Part shown: positions 1 through 9,244 of the stretch, piece by piece | Numbering within the stretch: position 1 is the stretch's first letter | Layout: each line of letters starts with the position of its first letter | Assembly (NCBI GenBank): GCA_040981125.1 | Contig: JANRMQ010000003.1 | Span: 124,001 to 188,000 of the forward strand | Origin: DASSBQ01 sp040981125 | Lineage (GTDB): Bacteria; Nitrospirota; Nitrospiria; Nitrospirales; Nitrospiraceae | Direction of reading: 5' to 3' | DNA length: 64,000 bases | Program-made: the position numbers and the translations under genes | Notes under the pieces: generated by a model | Databases searched by the model: none | Told to the model about the DNA's origin: nothing | What the model saw: only the letters and a program-made list of their open reading frames with translations

Positions 1-1292
1 AGGACGGGCTTGTTATTAACGATGGTAGAACCGTTCAGGGAATTCTCCTCTTGTCCGCCGAGAAATTGGATATCACCGGTGGTGGGATTATTGCCCCCAC
101 GCAAGGCAATCGCATTGGAAATCGAATTGAATTGTACGTTGATGAATTGACTGCTCGGCCGGGGACGAGACCGGGAGGGACATTTGCCGAGCCACGCATA
201 CTAAACCCGGCAGATCCTACTCGAGTCGTCATCTCCAGCAGCAGTACCGGAAGAGGAGGGGCCGGTCTCATCAGTATTGCGGGACAAAGACCTCCAGGGC
301 AGATAATCGGTCCGCCATCGACCTCGATCAGCCTGACGAGAACGGATGTATTGACCGACACCAGAGCTGTCGGCCGGAGCGGCAAGATTGCAATACGCGC
401 AAGCGGCCCGATTGAGCTGACGGACGCTTCCGTCTTTGCCAGATCCGGGACGAGTGACGGAGGAACCGTCGAAGTCGTATCATCCGGACCAATCAATATG
501 GATGCCAGTCATTTGGGCACTTCCTCAACCGGTGGACTGGGGGGCTCCATCACGGTCAGCGGATCCAACATTAACCTCTCGAATGGGTCGCATATCACTG
601 CCGAAACGCACGGAGCGAAAAACGCGGGCAAGATCGCCCTTATTTCAGGTAATAATATTTCTTTGACGGACTCCACAATCTCCACCGAAGCCCTGAAGGC
701 ATCCGGCGGCGATATCAAATTGACGGCTCCCAATTCTGTGATGCTGCGGGACAGCACGCTGACCGCTTCTGTGGCGGGCGGCAACGAGACCACGGGAGGC
801 AAGGTCGATATCGATCCGCAGTATGTCGTGATTCAGAATAGTCAGGTGTTGGCCAAAGCGGCGGATGGAAGCGGAGGCCGAATCGCGATTGAGGCGTCCC
901 AGGCGGTGCTGGTCGATCCGAACAGCCGGCTGGATGCCACGAGCTCCCGCGGGATAAGCGGCCAAATACGTATCCAATCTCCCATTCAACAACTGGCCGG
1001 TGCCATCGCCCCGTTGCCGCAGGCCTTTGTGGTGGCGGCGAACCTGTACGGCCAACGCTGCGCCGCGCAAAAGGGCGGCCACTTTAGTAGTTTTGTGCAA
1101 AGTGCGCGGGACGGCCTTCCGCCACAGCCCGGGGATTTTCTTGCAAGCCCCTTGATCTTCGCGTCCGAAACGGCTCATTCAGAGATGGGCGTTCACGCCT
1201 CTTCGAGTGTCGCGGCCGCCCGACTCGGCCTCCCCGAGTTCGAGCCGATGTCCCGGAACATATTTACCGCCGTGGCCGGGTGCCGATCCTAA
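1..1292 (+). CDS. Filamentous haemagglutinin-type exoprotein (TpsA), C-terminal part
   Basis: The frame is open from the first full codon at position 3, so this is the C-terminal ~429 residues of a larger protein whose start lies outside the window. It is made of repetitive beta-helix-like segments rich in Gly, Ser and Asn, with many short variants of 'SGxI.I.A..' and 'LxDSxI.A', typical of haemagglutinin-repeat exoproteins. The last ~90 residues are a distinct cap with a single Cys (LYGQRCAAQ) followed by SSFVQSARDGLPPQPGDFL, a tail I associate with TpsA proteins of cyanobacteria and related groups. A TpsB transporter gene follows 43 bases downstream in the same direction, so the product is expected to be secreted across the outer membrane by two-partner secretion. 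Cargo function (adhesion, biofilm or other) cannot be told from this fragment. Confidence 0.85.
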   Translation, partial: DGLVINDGRTVQGILLLSAEKLDITGGGIIAPTQGNRIGNRIELYVDELTARPGTRPGGTFAEPRILNPADPTRVVISSSSTGRGGAGLISIAGQRPPGQIIGPPSTSISLTRTDVLTDTRAVGRSGKIAIRASGPIELTDASVFARSGTSDGGTVEVVSSGPINMDASHLGTSSTGGLGGSITVSGSNINLSNGSHITAETHGAKNAGKIALISGNNISLTDSTISTEALKASGGDIKLTAPNSVMLRDSTLTASVAGGNETTGGKVDIDPQYVVIQNSQVLAKAADGSGGRIAIEASQAVLVDPNSRLDATSSRGISGQIRIQSPIQQLAGAIAPLPQAFVVAANLYGQRCAAQKGGHFSSFVQSARDGLPPQPGDFLASPLIFASETAHSEMGVHASSSVAAARLGLPEFEPMSRNIFTAVAGCRS

Positions 1293-1335
1293 CGCAATCG
1301 GATCGAATGACCCTGCCTTATGACCGACAACTGGA

Positions 1336-3099
1336 GTGGTGCGTGTTTTCCGTATAAACAACATGATCGCGATCTTCTTGCTGACGGTCATCGTCCTTAG
1401 CGGCGTAAGCACGGGACAAGGGCTTGCGCAAATCGGCCTGCCTCCCGCGATCGACCCCTCGGGCCGATCCGGCTTGCCCCCGCCGGTGCAACGACAGACG
1501 CCATTGAAGCCCGAACCCCCGCCGACCGAGATTCTTCCTCCGGTGCAGCCGGCTCCAGAGCAGGAAGGAGAGAAGGGGCCTATATTGCGGGTGTTTGTGA
1601 AGCGCGTCCACGTCATCGGAAGCACTGTGCTCCCTCAAGCGGAATTGAATGAATTGACCGCGCCGTATGAAAACCGGGAAGTGACGACGGAAGATTTGGA
1701 GGAATTACGCAGAGCCCTCACGCTGGCATATGTCGATCGCGGGTATCCGAATTCAGGGGCCGTACTACCTGATCAAGAGGTGGTTGACGGGCGGATAACA
1801 ATGCAGGTGATTGAAGGGCGGCTGAGTGAGATCAAGGTTCATGGAGCCAAACATTTTCGCCCTTCCTACCTTAGCGACCGTATTGCACTGAGCGCGGGTC
1901 CGCCTTTCAACATGAATCCGCTTCGCGATCGACTTCAGATCCTCCTGCAGGACGACCGGCTGGAACGATTAAACGCGGAACTGAAGCCGGGAGCGGCTCT
2001 TGGCGAGGCCATTTTGGACGTGGCCGTGCAAGAGACGAATCCCTTGAGGGCATTGGTCGAATATAATAATTTCGTCAATCCCACCGTCGGCGAAAATCAA
2101 TTGAAAGGCACGGTCGCGCACTACAATCTCAGCGGGCGAGGGGATGTATTAAGATTTACCTTCGGCGCTTCGGCGCAGGCCACTCCCTTTCACGTCGGCG
2201 TATTCCCGAGCGTCGATGCGACCTATGCCGTCCCGCTCACAAGATACGATACGGTATTTCTCGCGGGCTATCGGTTTTATAAGTTCAAAGTGGTGGAAGA
2301 TCCGTTTCGCCCGCTGGATATCGAAAGCGAGACACAAATTTTCACCTTGTCGCTCCGCCAGCCGGTCTATCGCACGCTGAATGATGAAGTGGCGCTCGCG
2401 ATCGTCGGCGAATATGAACAGAATGCCAACGTGCTCGGCAAAATCCCATTTGATTTTGTCAACGGCATGAAAAACGGATTCGGCAACGTGGCCGCCTTGC
2501 GCTTCATACAGGAATGGACGCATCGAACGACTCAATCGGTGTTTGCCGTGCGGTCTCGGTTCACCACCGGGCTGAATGTGCTCGGCGCAACGGTGAATGG
2601 AACACCCGGAGCTGCGGACGGGCAGTTTGTGTCGTGGCTCGGCCAAGCGGAATGGCTGAAGCGATTTGAATCGACCCGCATTGAGCTGGTGAACTTTCTC
2701 AATATCCAATGGGCCAGCGACCATGTATTTCCTCTTGAACAAATAGCAGTGGGCGGCCGGTACAGCGTCAGGGGCTATCGAGAGAATACACTGCTGCGTG
2801 ATAACGGCTTCATCTACCAGTTTGAGACCCGTTTCCCTATCTGGAGCTCGGCCGAGGGGTTTCCGTATGTGCAGTTCTGTCCTTTCGCTGACGTCGGGCA
2901 CTCCTGGTTCGCCAAAGGCATCAACCCCTCTCCGGAAACACTGGCCAGTGTCGGGGCCGGCCTGCGGTTCAACGTCGGCACAATTGCCAATCTTAATGTC
3001 TACTGGGGGCGGCGCCTCGTGACCAACAACATCCCCAACCCGCATAACAGCATGCAAGATGAAGGGGTCCAACTGCAATTTGTACTGAATCTTATGTAG
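1336..3099 (+). CDS. ShlB/FhaC-type TpsB outer-membrane transporter
   Basis: This is the pore-forming partner of two-partner secretion, an Omp85-superfamily beta barrel that exports the TpsA encoded just upstream. After a hydrophobic N-terminal signal segment comes a Pro-rich linker (about residues 35-80). A POTRA-like domain follows (about 85-165; GSTVLPQAEL, then VIEGRLSEIKV). The remainder is a barrel with the strong motif GGRYSVRGYRE and a C-terminal strand ending in VLNLM. Length (587) is normal for FhaC/ShlB. The start is uncertain: GTG at 1336 or 1339 gives a positively charged n-region, while ATG at 1363 begins directly at the hydrophobic core, and no well-spaced ribosome site supports any of them. 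It is co-directional with TpsA and probably in the same transcript. Confidence 0.92.
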   Translation: MVRVFRINNMIAIFLLTVIVLSGVSTGQGLAQIGLPPAIDPSGRSGLPPPVQRQTPLKPEPPPTEILPPVQPAPEQEGEKGPILRVFVKRVHVIGSTVLPQAELNELTAPYENREVTTEDLEELRRALTLAYVDRGYPNSGAVLPDQEVVDGRITMQVIEGRLSEIKVHGAKHFRPSYLSDRIALSAGPPFNMNPLRDRLQILLQDDRLERLNAELKPGAALGEAILDVAVQETNPLRALVEYNNFVNPTVGENQLKGTVAHYNLSGRGDVLRFTFGASAQATPFHVGVFPSVDATYAVPLTRYDTVFLAGYRFYKFKVVEDPFRPLDIESETQIFTLSLRQPVYRTLNDEVALAIVGEYEQNANVLGKIPFDFVNGMKNGFGNVAALRFIQEWTHRTTQSVFAVRSRFTTGLNVLGATVNGTPGAADGQFVSWLGQAEWLKRFESTRIELVNFLNIQWASDHVFPLEQIAVGGRYSVRGYRENTLLRDNGFIYQFETRFPIWSSAEGFPYVQFCPFADVGHSWFAKGINPSPETLASVGAGLRFNVGTIANLNVYWGRRLVTNNIPNPHNSMQDEGVQLQFVLNLM

Positions 3100-3155
3100 G
3101 CGGGCTCCTCTTCAGGTCTGGACCGATCCTGAACGCCGCGGTTATCGACTCACGA

Positions 3156-5546
3156 TCACAACCAATTATTAATGAGAAGGTACGGAGCCCATAGGCTCGG
3201 ATGGGCATGGGCCGGATTCTTCAGCAGCGAGATCTGGGCTTGTTGTAACGCGATCGCTTTGGAAACGGCAGGGTCTTGCAGGTTTTTGTAGAATTCCGAT
3301 ATGAGCGCGGCGGTTGCTTCGTCCTCGATAAACCACAGAGTGGCCAGGGCGCTTTTAGCGCCGGCTTTAACGGCCATCCCGGCCAGTCCCAATGCCGCTC
3401 GGTCGTCCCCCGCCGCGGTTTCACAGGCGCTGAGCGTGAGCAATTCGAGAGGGGCCGATCTGAACTCAAACAGGCCCACGAGCGCGCTGAGCCGATCCAT
3501 CGTGATGCGGTCGTCAAACGTCAGAATGAAGCTCTTCGTTCCATCACTTTCCACCCTTCCGTGCGACGCGATGTGGACAATGTTGTAGGGCTGCTCTTTC
3601 AGGCCTCTTTCGACTTGGATCGTGCGGAATTCATCGTTCACCAACTGGGTCCCGCCATAGATCTCCTGCACCGCACTGAGTTCTTGAGCGACGTAGGGCA
3701 ATGGAGGAAAGCCCTGCACGCCCTCGGTCAGACCGACGGAAAACATGTGAATCTGATTGCGGTCGAGCGGTCTGGAATCGGTCAAGGTCAAGCCCGGCGT
3801 CGTCGCAATGGCGTACCGCTCAATCAGGAATTGCGCGCCGTCGTGTAATGGCGCCATAGGGATCGTGCGGAACGGGCCGTCCGGCACGAAGACGAGGGTG
3901 GTAATGCCCCCGGCGGCGAGGTCGGCTTCCATAGGTCTGATCAGCCGGTCATAGAACTTTTGGGCGTGCGGCAAGTAGGCATGGCTGGTGCGTTTCTCGA
4001 GCGCGAGCCTGAACGCGCGAATTTCCTGAGTCAGCCGCGTGTCGGGAATCGGCACGATGAATTGCTTCATCCCGCCGGGCAGACTCACGAGCAATTCGAG
4101 TCGATCCGGTAGAACAATGGGATAAATGATCGCGGTGGTTTTGGATTCTTGCGCCACGTCCGTGCTGCGTGAGCGGGCGGTGGCGACGCATTCGTCTCGA
4201 AAATAATCCTGAAGTTCGGCCGCCTTGTACAGTTCCACCGTGTCCTGCGCCTGTTTAAGCAGCCGCTGGCGCACCGCCTCCTCGGGCGTCGAGGACGCGC
4301 GTCGCAGCAACACATCCGACAGCTCGAAAAACAAATTTCCAGTCGTTTCGCGAAACGAGAACCGGCGGTTCCGGCTGCCTATGAGGAATTCGGATCGAAT
4401 CGGCTGGAGATGATCGATGGCTCGTTGATAAGCAAGGATCGCCTCGTCGGTCCGCCCTTTCGCGCGCAGCAGACGGGCGATTTGCCAGTCCCATCGGTAG
4501 AGCGATTCAGGAGACCGGACCTTCTGAGCCGCAAGCACCGCCCGTCTGGTCAAGTCGAGCGCTTCATCGGTCCGGCCGGACGTCTCGTACACATGCCCGA
4601 GGTGGCCCCAGCCATACGATTCACTTCGCGAATCCCCAATTCTCACGGCGACCTGAATCGCGTTCCAATAGGCGCCGGCCGCCTGTCTCAACGTGCCGGC
4701 GTCGAGGCCGGCTTTCTGCTCAGCTGGAGATAGTGAGACCGGCGGAGGGCGCAACAGGTCTTCGTAGGCCTCGCCGAGTGTGAGCCAAGCGTTGGCCGTA
4801 TCGTATGAATCCGGCGCCGAGGCAATCTCCTGTGCGGCGAGCTGGAGATTGACCTTCGCGGACGGAAGCGAACCTTCCTGAATGCCGACTCGTGCGGAAT
4901 TGATAAGGGCGATGATCATCAACGCCTGTTGGTCGGACGCTTTCGCCAGCCTCGACGATTCTGTATAGGCGCCGATGGCGGCGGAGAACTGCTTCTCCGC
5001 CGTAAGGATGTTCCCTTGATTATTGAGAAGAGTGGCGGTGAGGGCAGGACGGTTGAGTTCTTCGGCTAGGGCGAGCGCTTCGTCGGTCACCCGCAAGGCT
5101 TGTTCGTTGTCGCCGAGCGCAAACAGAACAGTCCCAAGTAATCCTTTGATTGTCGCGGTGAGCATGCCGTCACCGCTTTGCGCGGCCAGCTTGCCGGTCT
5201 GCGTCAACATTGCCCCCGCTTCCTTATAATGTCCGGTTTGCTGAAGGGCTTGCGCTACACTGACTTGCGCCTTGATCTGCTCGGAAATGGAGCCCTGTTC
5301 TTCGTACAACCGGGCCGCTTCGATCCAGTATTGCAACGCATGCGTGAAACCTCCCTGCCGGTAGGAGGATTGACCCAGTTCCATGAGCCGATCGGCCGGC
5401 AGAGTGTCTTCGGCAAGACCGTTCGACAGAATACACAGGCTCAAGCAGACGGCCGTGATCGCAGCGGCGCGAGTCCCATACCGCCTGCCGACCATCGGTT
5501 GCAACGGATGCTCACTCGGGAAGATGGGCCGCATTACGGATGTCAT
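3156..5546 (-). CDS. Exported TPR-CHAT protein (caspase-like peptidase domain)
   Basis: The 796-residue protein has an N-terminal signal-like hydrophobic segment (about residues 28-45, ending near GLAEDT). Several TPR units follow (about 50-380), then a C-terminal CHAT domain (about 510-796). The CHAT catalytic dyad is visible: His662 in IASHGR and Cys708 in LSACETA, followed by the typical GLAGMAVKAGAKSALATLW helix. CHAT is a caspase-HetF-associated clan CD peptidase fold. It is convergent with the TpsA/TpsB pair, an association also known from cyanobacterial secretion loci. A role in processing or sensing the secreted exoprotein is inference. The first ATG (5546) leaves a long n-region; an internal start cannot be excluded. 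Confidence 0.88.
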   Translation of the reverse strand: MTSVMRPIFPSEHPLQPMVGRRYGTRAAAITAVCLSLCILSNGLAEDTLPADRLMELGQSSYRQGGFTHALQYWIEAARLYEEQGSISEQIKAQVSVAQALQQTGHYKEAGAMLTQTGKLAAQSGDGMLTATIKGLLGTVLFALGDNEQALRVTDEALALAEELNRPALTATLLNNQGNILTAEKQFSAAIGAYTESSRLAKASDQQALMIIALINSARVGIQEGSLPSAKVNLQLAAQEIASAPDSYDTANAWLTLGEAYEDLLRPPPVSLSPAEQKAGLDAGTLRQAAGAYWNAIQVAVRIGDSRSESYGWGHLGHVYETSGRTDEALDLTRRAVLAAQKVRSPESLYRWDWQIARLLRAKGRTDEAILAYQRAIDHLQPIRSEFLIGSRNRRFSFRETTGNLFFELSDVLLRRASSTPEEAVRQRLLKQAQDTVELYKAAELQDYFRDECVATARSRSTDVAQESKTTAIIYPIVLPDRLELLVSLPGGMKQFIVPIPDTRLTQEIRAFRLALEKRTSHAYLPHAQKFYDRLIRPMEADLAAGGITTLVFVPDGPFRTIPMAPLHDGAQFLIERYAIATTPGLTLTDSRPLDRNQIHMFSVGLTEGVQGFPPLPYVAQELSAVQEIYGGTQLVNDEFRTIQVERGLKEQPYNIVHIASHGRVESDGTKSFILTFDDRITMDRLSALVGLFEFRSAPLELLTLSACETAAGDDRAALGLAGMAVKAGAKSALATLWFIEDEATAALISEFYKNLQDPAVSKAIALQQAQISLLKNPAHAHPSLWAPYLLINNWL

Positions 5547-5756
5547 GGCGACACCTCGTTCGGGTCATGCAAGGAAGGAATAGAATCAGCGGGATTATTG
5601 TAGAGAGTTGCTGCGACAGCTGCAACGGCATCCACGACGGGGTCCACGCATCGAGACGGCCGCGACAAATGAAAATCTTTCTTGCCATCAAGACGGAGTT
5701 CGATAGACTGCTGTGAAAGCTTGGCTGATCGTCCATTGTGACGAGGTTCGGATGTC

Positions 5757-6101
5757 ATGACCAAACAATTCAGACCCCGCGCTCATTCACGAATTCCGGT
5801 CAGTTGCTTCTTGTATTATCTCGGCGAGGGCATAGTTGGAACGGGAAAAGTGTGTGACCTGTCGGTAAAAGGCTGGCGCATCGAAGGAGATAAACCGGTC
5901 ACGGTTGGTATGAAGCTGACTCTCCGAGTCTTCCTTCCCGACGAACCTAAGGCCATCGATGTAGACGGAGCCACGGTTCAATGGGTTCAAGGCAGCAGCT
6001 TCGGCCTCGAAAATCTGAAAATAGCAGCGCCCGCGCTGATCCGTATCACAAAGTTTGTCGAATCCATGACCGATCTGCCCGGCTCGGCCCACGTCGCATA
6101 A
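5757..6101 (+). CDS. PilZ domain protein, c-di-GMP-binding type
   Basis: This 114-residue protein is a stand-alone PilZ domain. Both ligand motifs are present: RxxxR (Arg8 to Arg12) near the N terminus and D/NxSxxG as DLSVKG (Asp34 to Gly39). The following segment (WRIEGD, then GMKLTLRVFLP, VDGATVQWV, FGLENL) matches the PilZ beta barrel. A soluble cyclic-di-GMP receptor is therefore expected; its partner is unknown. A short hairpin followed by T residues (6221-6239) lies downstream and could end the transcript before the second PilZ-like gene at 6344. Confidence 0.85.
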   Translation: MTKQFRPRAHSRIPVSCFLYYLGEGIVGTGKVCDLSVKGWRIEGDKPVTVGMKLTLRVFLPDEPKAIDVDGATVQWVQGSSFGLENLKIAAPALIRITKFVESMTDLPGSAHVA

Positions 6102-6136
6102 CCGGAAAGCTCAAAGACCTTTCTCACCCTCCCGCC

Positions 6137-6214
6137 CCGCGCACGTCGAACGTGCGCTTTCCCGATCTCGCCCGCCCTGCCCGCGCACGTCGAAACGTGC
6201 GCTTTCCCGATCTC
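6137..6214. repeat. Tandem duplicate of a ~43-bp unit, each containing a hairpin
   Basis: Two direct copies (starting at 6137 and 6181) share CGCGCACGTCGA(A)ACGTGCG followed by CTTTCCCGATCTC. Each contains an inverted repeat GCGCACGT/ACGTGCGC. They lie between the two PilZ genes and may act as transcript-processing or attenuating hairpins. Confidence 0.75.
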
Positions 6215-6220
6215 CCCCGT

Positions 6221-6239
6221 CGGCCCGAAGGGCCTTTTA
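6221..6239 (+). terminator. Probable rho-independent terminator after the first PilZ gene
   Basis: A GGCCC stem, GAA loop and GGGCC stem are followed by TTTTAT. The stem is short (5-6 bp) but GC-rich and immediately followed by the T run. It sits about 120 bases after the upstream stop codon. Confidence 0.5.
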
Positions 6240-6343
6240 TCACGACCCGAGCCGCCTTTCTTCCGTCACCCCACTTTCGGGTACTACCGGTCAAAGTCCC
6301 CGTTACATATTCTGCCCGGCGCCGTTCCCAGGAGATTTCACCC

Positions 6344-6709
6344 ATGGATCAGACTGTTCGGCCCCGGTTTATCGTCGAGTGCACCAGTTCCCGTGTCGAG
6401 GAAGGAGCGATTATTTGGAGTGGACGAGTCCTTGATCTTTCGATTCCGGGTTGGTCGCGCTTAGGGCTGAAAGGAATTATGACCGGCGATTATCTCCAGC
6501 TCCATCTCCATCTTCCCGGTCAGCGAGACCCTCTTTCTGTGCCGCTCGCGACGGTGCGGTGGATTCACCAATCCCGCTTCGCGGTGGCCCCGATTCTCAT
6601 GGACGCGGATGACCAACTGCGGTTGAGCCGGTTCGTCACCGAGCAATCCGACGGCGGCTCGCTTTTCCACGCCGGCCACGATCATATCGTCATTGCGGAG
6701 TGTTCGTAA
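6344..6709 (+). CDS. PilZ-like protein with degenerate ligand motif
   Basis: The ATG at 6344 follows an AGGAG element with good spacing; the open frame extends upstream but without another plausible start. The 121-residue protein is a diverged paralogue of the PilZ protein at 5757: it keeps the RPR start, LDLSIPGW (D/NxSxxG-like), the long hydrophobic beta segment (LQLHLHLPGQ) and VRWIHQSRFAV. The second Arg of RxxxR is not present (position 12 is Glu), so c-di-GMP binding is doubtful. It could be a regulatory or heterodimer partner; that is inference. Confidence 0.7.
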   Translation: MDQTVRPRFIVECTSSRVEEGAIIWSGRVLDLSIPGWSRLGLKGIMTGDYLQLHLHLPGQRDPLSVPLATVRWIHQSRFAVAPILMDADDQLRLSRFVTEQSDGGSLFHAGHDHIVIAECS

Positions 6710-6931
6710 GACATCCAACACTTCACAGGCGGTAGCTTCTCATCCCGCTCAGACATCCTCGCTTCCAGGCTAGATCCTATCGTCCCTGGCCGGTAGTCAG
6801 CGTATTCATTCCCTTGACATCGCTACGGCGGATAGTGTCTCTTGCAAGTGTTGAATCCGCGCCCAACCGAATTGGTCCTGCCGGTCAAGATAGGACATGC
6901 CGAAAGACGGGAATAGCAAAAGGTCACAGTC

Positions 6932-8230
6932 GTGACGGTCGATTCCAATTCCACAGCCGCGACTCCACTGACAGCCGAGACTGAAGCCCAAGTGGTGCAG
7001 TTGGCGGAAACGGATATTCTCGTCGGGATCCCGAGCTTCAATAACGTGGAGACGATCGGGCATGTGGTCCGGGCCGTGAGCGCCGGACTGGCCAAATATT
7101 TCCCCGAGGCGCGGTCGGTGCTCGTCAATTCCGACGGGGGCTCGACGGACGGTACCCAGCAAGTGGTGGCCCAGGCGGTAGTCGATCTGAAGACGATGTT
7201 CGTCGGGGATCAACAGAGTCCCCTGCACAAGATCATCACTCCCTATCACGGAATTCCCGGGAAGGGCAGCGCTTTTCGAACGATCTTCGAAATCGCGCGG
7301 CGCCTGAAGGCCAAGGCCTGTGCCGTGGTGGATTCCGATTTGCGCAGCATCACCCCGGAGTGGCTGGAGCTGCTGATCAGCCCCGTGCTGGAACAGGGCT
7401 ATGATTATGTGGCGCCGTACTACCTGCGCCATAAATACGACGGGACCATTACGAACAGTATTGTGTATCCCCTGACGAGAGCGCTCTACGGCCATCGCAT
7501 CCGGCAACCGATCGGCGGCGACTTCGGCTTTTCCGGCCCCCTTGCCCGGCATTATCTCGACAAACATGTGTGGGAGTCGGAAGTGGCCCGGTTTGGAATC
7601 GATATCTGGATGACGACGGAAGCCATTGCCAGCGGTGGGAGGGTCTGTCAAAGCTTTCTCGGCGCCAAGATCCATAATCCCAAGGATCCGGCCGCGGACC
7701 TGTCCGCGATGCTCGTGCAAGTGCTCGGAGCCGTGTTCGCGCTCATGGAAGAGCATCATTCGGTCTGGTCGAAGCTCGAAGGCTCCAATCCGGTGAGCCT
7801 GTTCGGGTTTCAGTATGAGGTCGGGGTGGAGCCGGTCAATGTCAACGTGGATCGGATGATCAGCAGCTTTCGCCAGGGGTTGACCGATCTCACCCCGATT
7901 TGGGAGCAGATTCTCGCGCCGGAGACGCTCGGGAGTCTGCAACCGCTGGGCGTGTGCGCCCTTCAAGAGTTTCGGATCGCGGACTCGCTCTGGGCGAGGA
8001 TCGTCTATGATGCGGCTGTCGCTTACCATAACGGCGTGATGCCCCGGGAACACCTGCTGAAGGCGTTCACCCCGCTGTACCTGGGACGAACTGCGTCGTT
8101 TGTACTGGATACACAGGGATTGACGTCGGCCGAGGCCGAAGGACGAATCGAAATGTTGTGCCACGCGTTCGAGAAGGATAAGCCTTATCTCTTGGCGCGG
8201 TGGCCTCCACACACGGCGGTGTCCAAATAG
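6932..8230 (+). CDS. GT-A glycosyltransferase, mannosyl/glucosylglycerate synthase-like
   Basis: This 432-residue cytosolic protein has a GT-A fold. The nucleotide-sugar start is ILVGIPSFNNVETIG, then VNSDGGSTDGT, a DxD-type motif DSDLRS, and an acceptor-side block RQPIGGDFGFSG. GIDIWMTTEA and a His in AKIHNPKDP follow. The order DxD, QP(I/L)GG, GID, His resembles mannosylglycerate synthase (GT78) and glucosyl-3-phosphoglycerate synthases (GT81), which make the compatible solutes mannosyl- or glucosylglycerate. An MPGP-like phosphatase at 10841 supports a glycosylglycerate pathway. Donor and acceptor cannot be assigned from sequence alone. The start is GTG at 6932, the first start in the frame after a stop. 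Confidence 0.75.
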   Translation: MTVDSNSTAATPLTAETEAQVVQLAETDILVGIPSFNNVETIGHVVRAVSAGLAKYFPEARSVLVNSDGGSTDGTQQVVAQAVVDLKTMFVGDQQSPLHKIITPYHGIPGKGSAFRTIFEIARRLKAKACAVVDSDLRSITPEWLELLISPVLEQGYDYVAPYYLRHKYDGTITNSIVYPLTRALYGHRIRQPIGGDFGFSGPLARHYLDKHVWESEVARFGIDIWMTTEAIASGGRVCQSFLGAKIHNPKDPAADLSAMLVQVLGAVFALMEEHHSVWSKLEGSNPVSLFGFQYEVGVEPVNVNVDRMISSFRQGLTDLTPIWEQILAPETLGSLQPLGVCALQEFRIADSLWARIVYDAAVAYHNGVMPREHLLKAFTPLYLGRTASFVLDTQGLTSAEAEGRIEMLCHAFEKDKPYLLARWPPHTAVSK

Positions 8231-8275
8231 GTCGCGCCGGCGCGCAACCGGACATGTCGAGCCGGGGAGGGAACG

Positions 8276-8983
8276 ATGCAAGAATTCTGGGAAAAGGGAC
8301 TGTTGGATCCGCTGGCGGTGTTGGCGCGGCAAGTGTTGGCCGTCCTACCCAATGTGCTGGCGATGTCGATTATCTTTGTGGCCGGATTGATCGTGGCGTG
8401 GACCGCCAGCCAGACGTTGGAACGGCTGTTGAGAGTTGTCGGGCTGGACCGCCTGTCCGATCGCCTGGGAGTTACCAGCGCTCTCCTGCGCGGCGGCGTC
8501 AAGACCGATCCGTCCCGGTTGGTCGGACAAGCCGCGTACTGGATCGTGATGATTTTCGCCACGGTGGGAGCAATGGGGGCGCTCAACCTTCAACCGATCA
8601 ACGATGTGGCTAAGTCTTTCCTCGCCTATGTTCCTCATCTGGTCACGGCGGCGCTGATTCTCGTCGCAGGTTGGCTGTTATCCAATTTTGTTTCGCAGGC
8701 GGTCTTGATTGCCGCGGTCAATGCGGGGCTCCCGCCGGCTCGCCTTGTGGCGGCCTGCTCGCGATGGGGGATTCAGTTGTTGGCGGTGGCGATGGCGCTC
8801 GAGCAACTGGGAATCGCGCAAAACATCGTGGTCGTCGGGTTCGGCATCACCTTGGGAGGCATCGTCCTGGCCGGCGCGATCGCGTTCGGGCTCGGCGCGA
8901 AAGATTTGGCCAAGGATTATATTGAACGGGGTTTGTCGATCCGATCCAGGGATCGCGCTCCTGATGACCTGCGGCATTTGTAG
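8276..8983 (+). CDS. Membrane protein with mechanosensitive-channel-type TM helices
   Basis: The 235-residue protein has about four to five hydrophobic segments arranged as two repeats, each resembling the 'conserved TM helix' found in small-conductance channel-like proteins (LPNVLAMSIIFVAGLIVAW and VPHLVTAALILVAGWLLSNFV). The last one (GFGITLGGIVLAGAIAFGLGAKDLAKDYIER) is pore-like. The MscS beta domain is absent, so channel activity is uncertain. A GGGAGG site precedes the ATG. It sits between the osmolyte-type glycosyltransferase and a permease, which fits a role in osmotic adaptation (inference). Confidence 0.7.
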   Translation: MQEFWEKGLLDPLAVLARQVLAVLPNVLAMSIIFVAGLIVAWTASQTLERLLRVVGLDRLSDRLGVTSALLRGGVKTDPSRLVGQAAYWIVMIFATVGAMGALNLQPINDVAKSFLAYVPHLVTAALILVAGWLLSNFVSQAVLIAAVNAGLPPARLVAACSRWGIQLLAVAMALEQLGIAQNIVVVGFGITLGGIVLAGAIAFGLGAKDLAKDYIERGLSIRSRDRAPDDLRHL

Positions 8984-8995
8984 GGGACACCGCGT

Positions 8996-9244
8996 ATGGA
9001 CGCAGGAAAGGGGGACGGCTTCATGGAAAATTCGATCGAGGAGGCGGACAGCGAGGCGGGTCGCGGCCTCTGGTTAGGAGGAGAAGCCGTCGTCCGGCGC
9101 TACCCGCGCAGGCGGGACATGGAGTTTAGTCTGACGCACAGTATCACGGGCCTTCTGGCGTTGGCTCTCGGCCTCGGCTGCGCCGGGGGGATATGGCTCG
9201 GCTATCAGTTATGCGCCAGAAAGAACCGGAACGCACGAGACTGA
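8996..9244 (+). CDS. Small single-span membrane protein
   Basis: An 82-residue protein starts 12 bases after the previous gene, with an AGGGGA element before the ATG. The N-terminal half is polar and acidic (SIEEADSEAG). Residues ~46-70 form one hydrophobic span (SITGLLALALGLGCAGGIWLGY), then a short basic tail (ARKNRNARD). No family is recognised. Tight spacing suggests co-transcription with the channel-like gene. Confidence 0.55.
   Translation: MDAGKGDGFMENSIEEADSEAGRGLWLGGEAVVRRYPRRRDMEFSLTHSITGLLALALGLGCAGGIWLGYQLCARKNRNARD

Noticed and set aside
645..1178. Long opposite-strand ORF within the TpsA gene
   Set aside because: It is a shadow of the high-GC coding frame; the plus-strand frame has clear haemagglutinin repeats.
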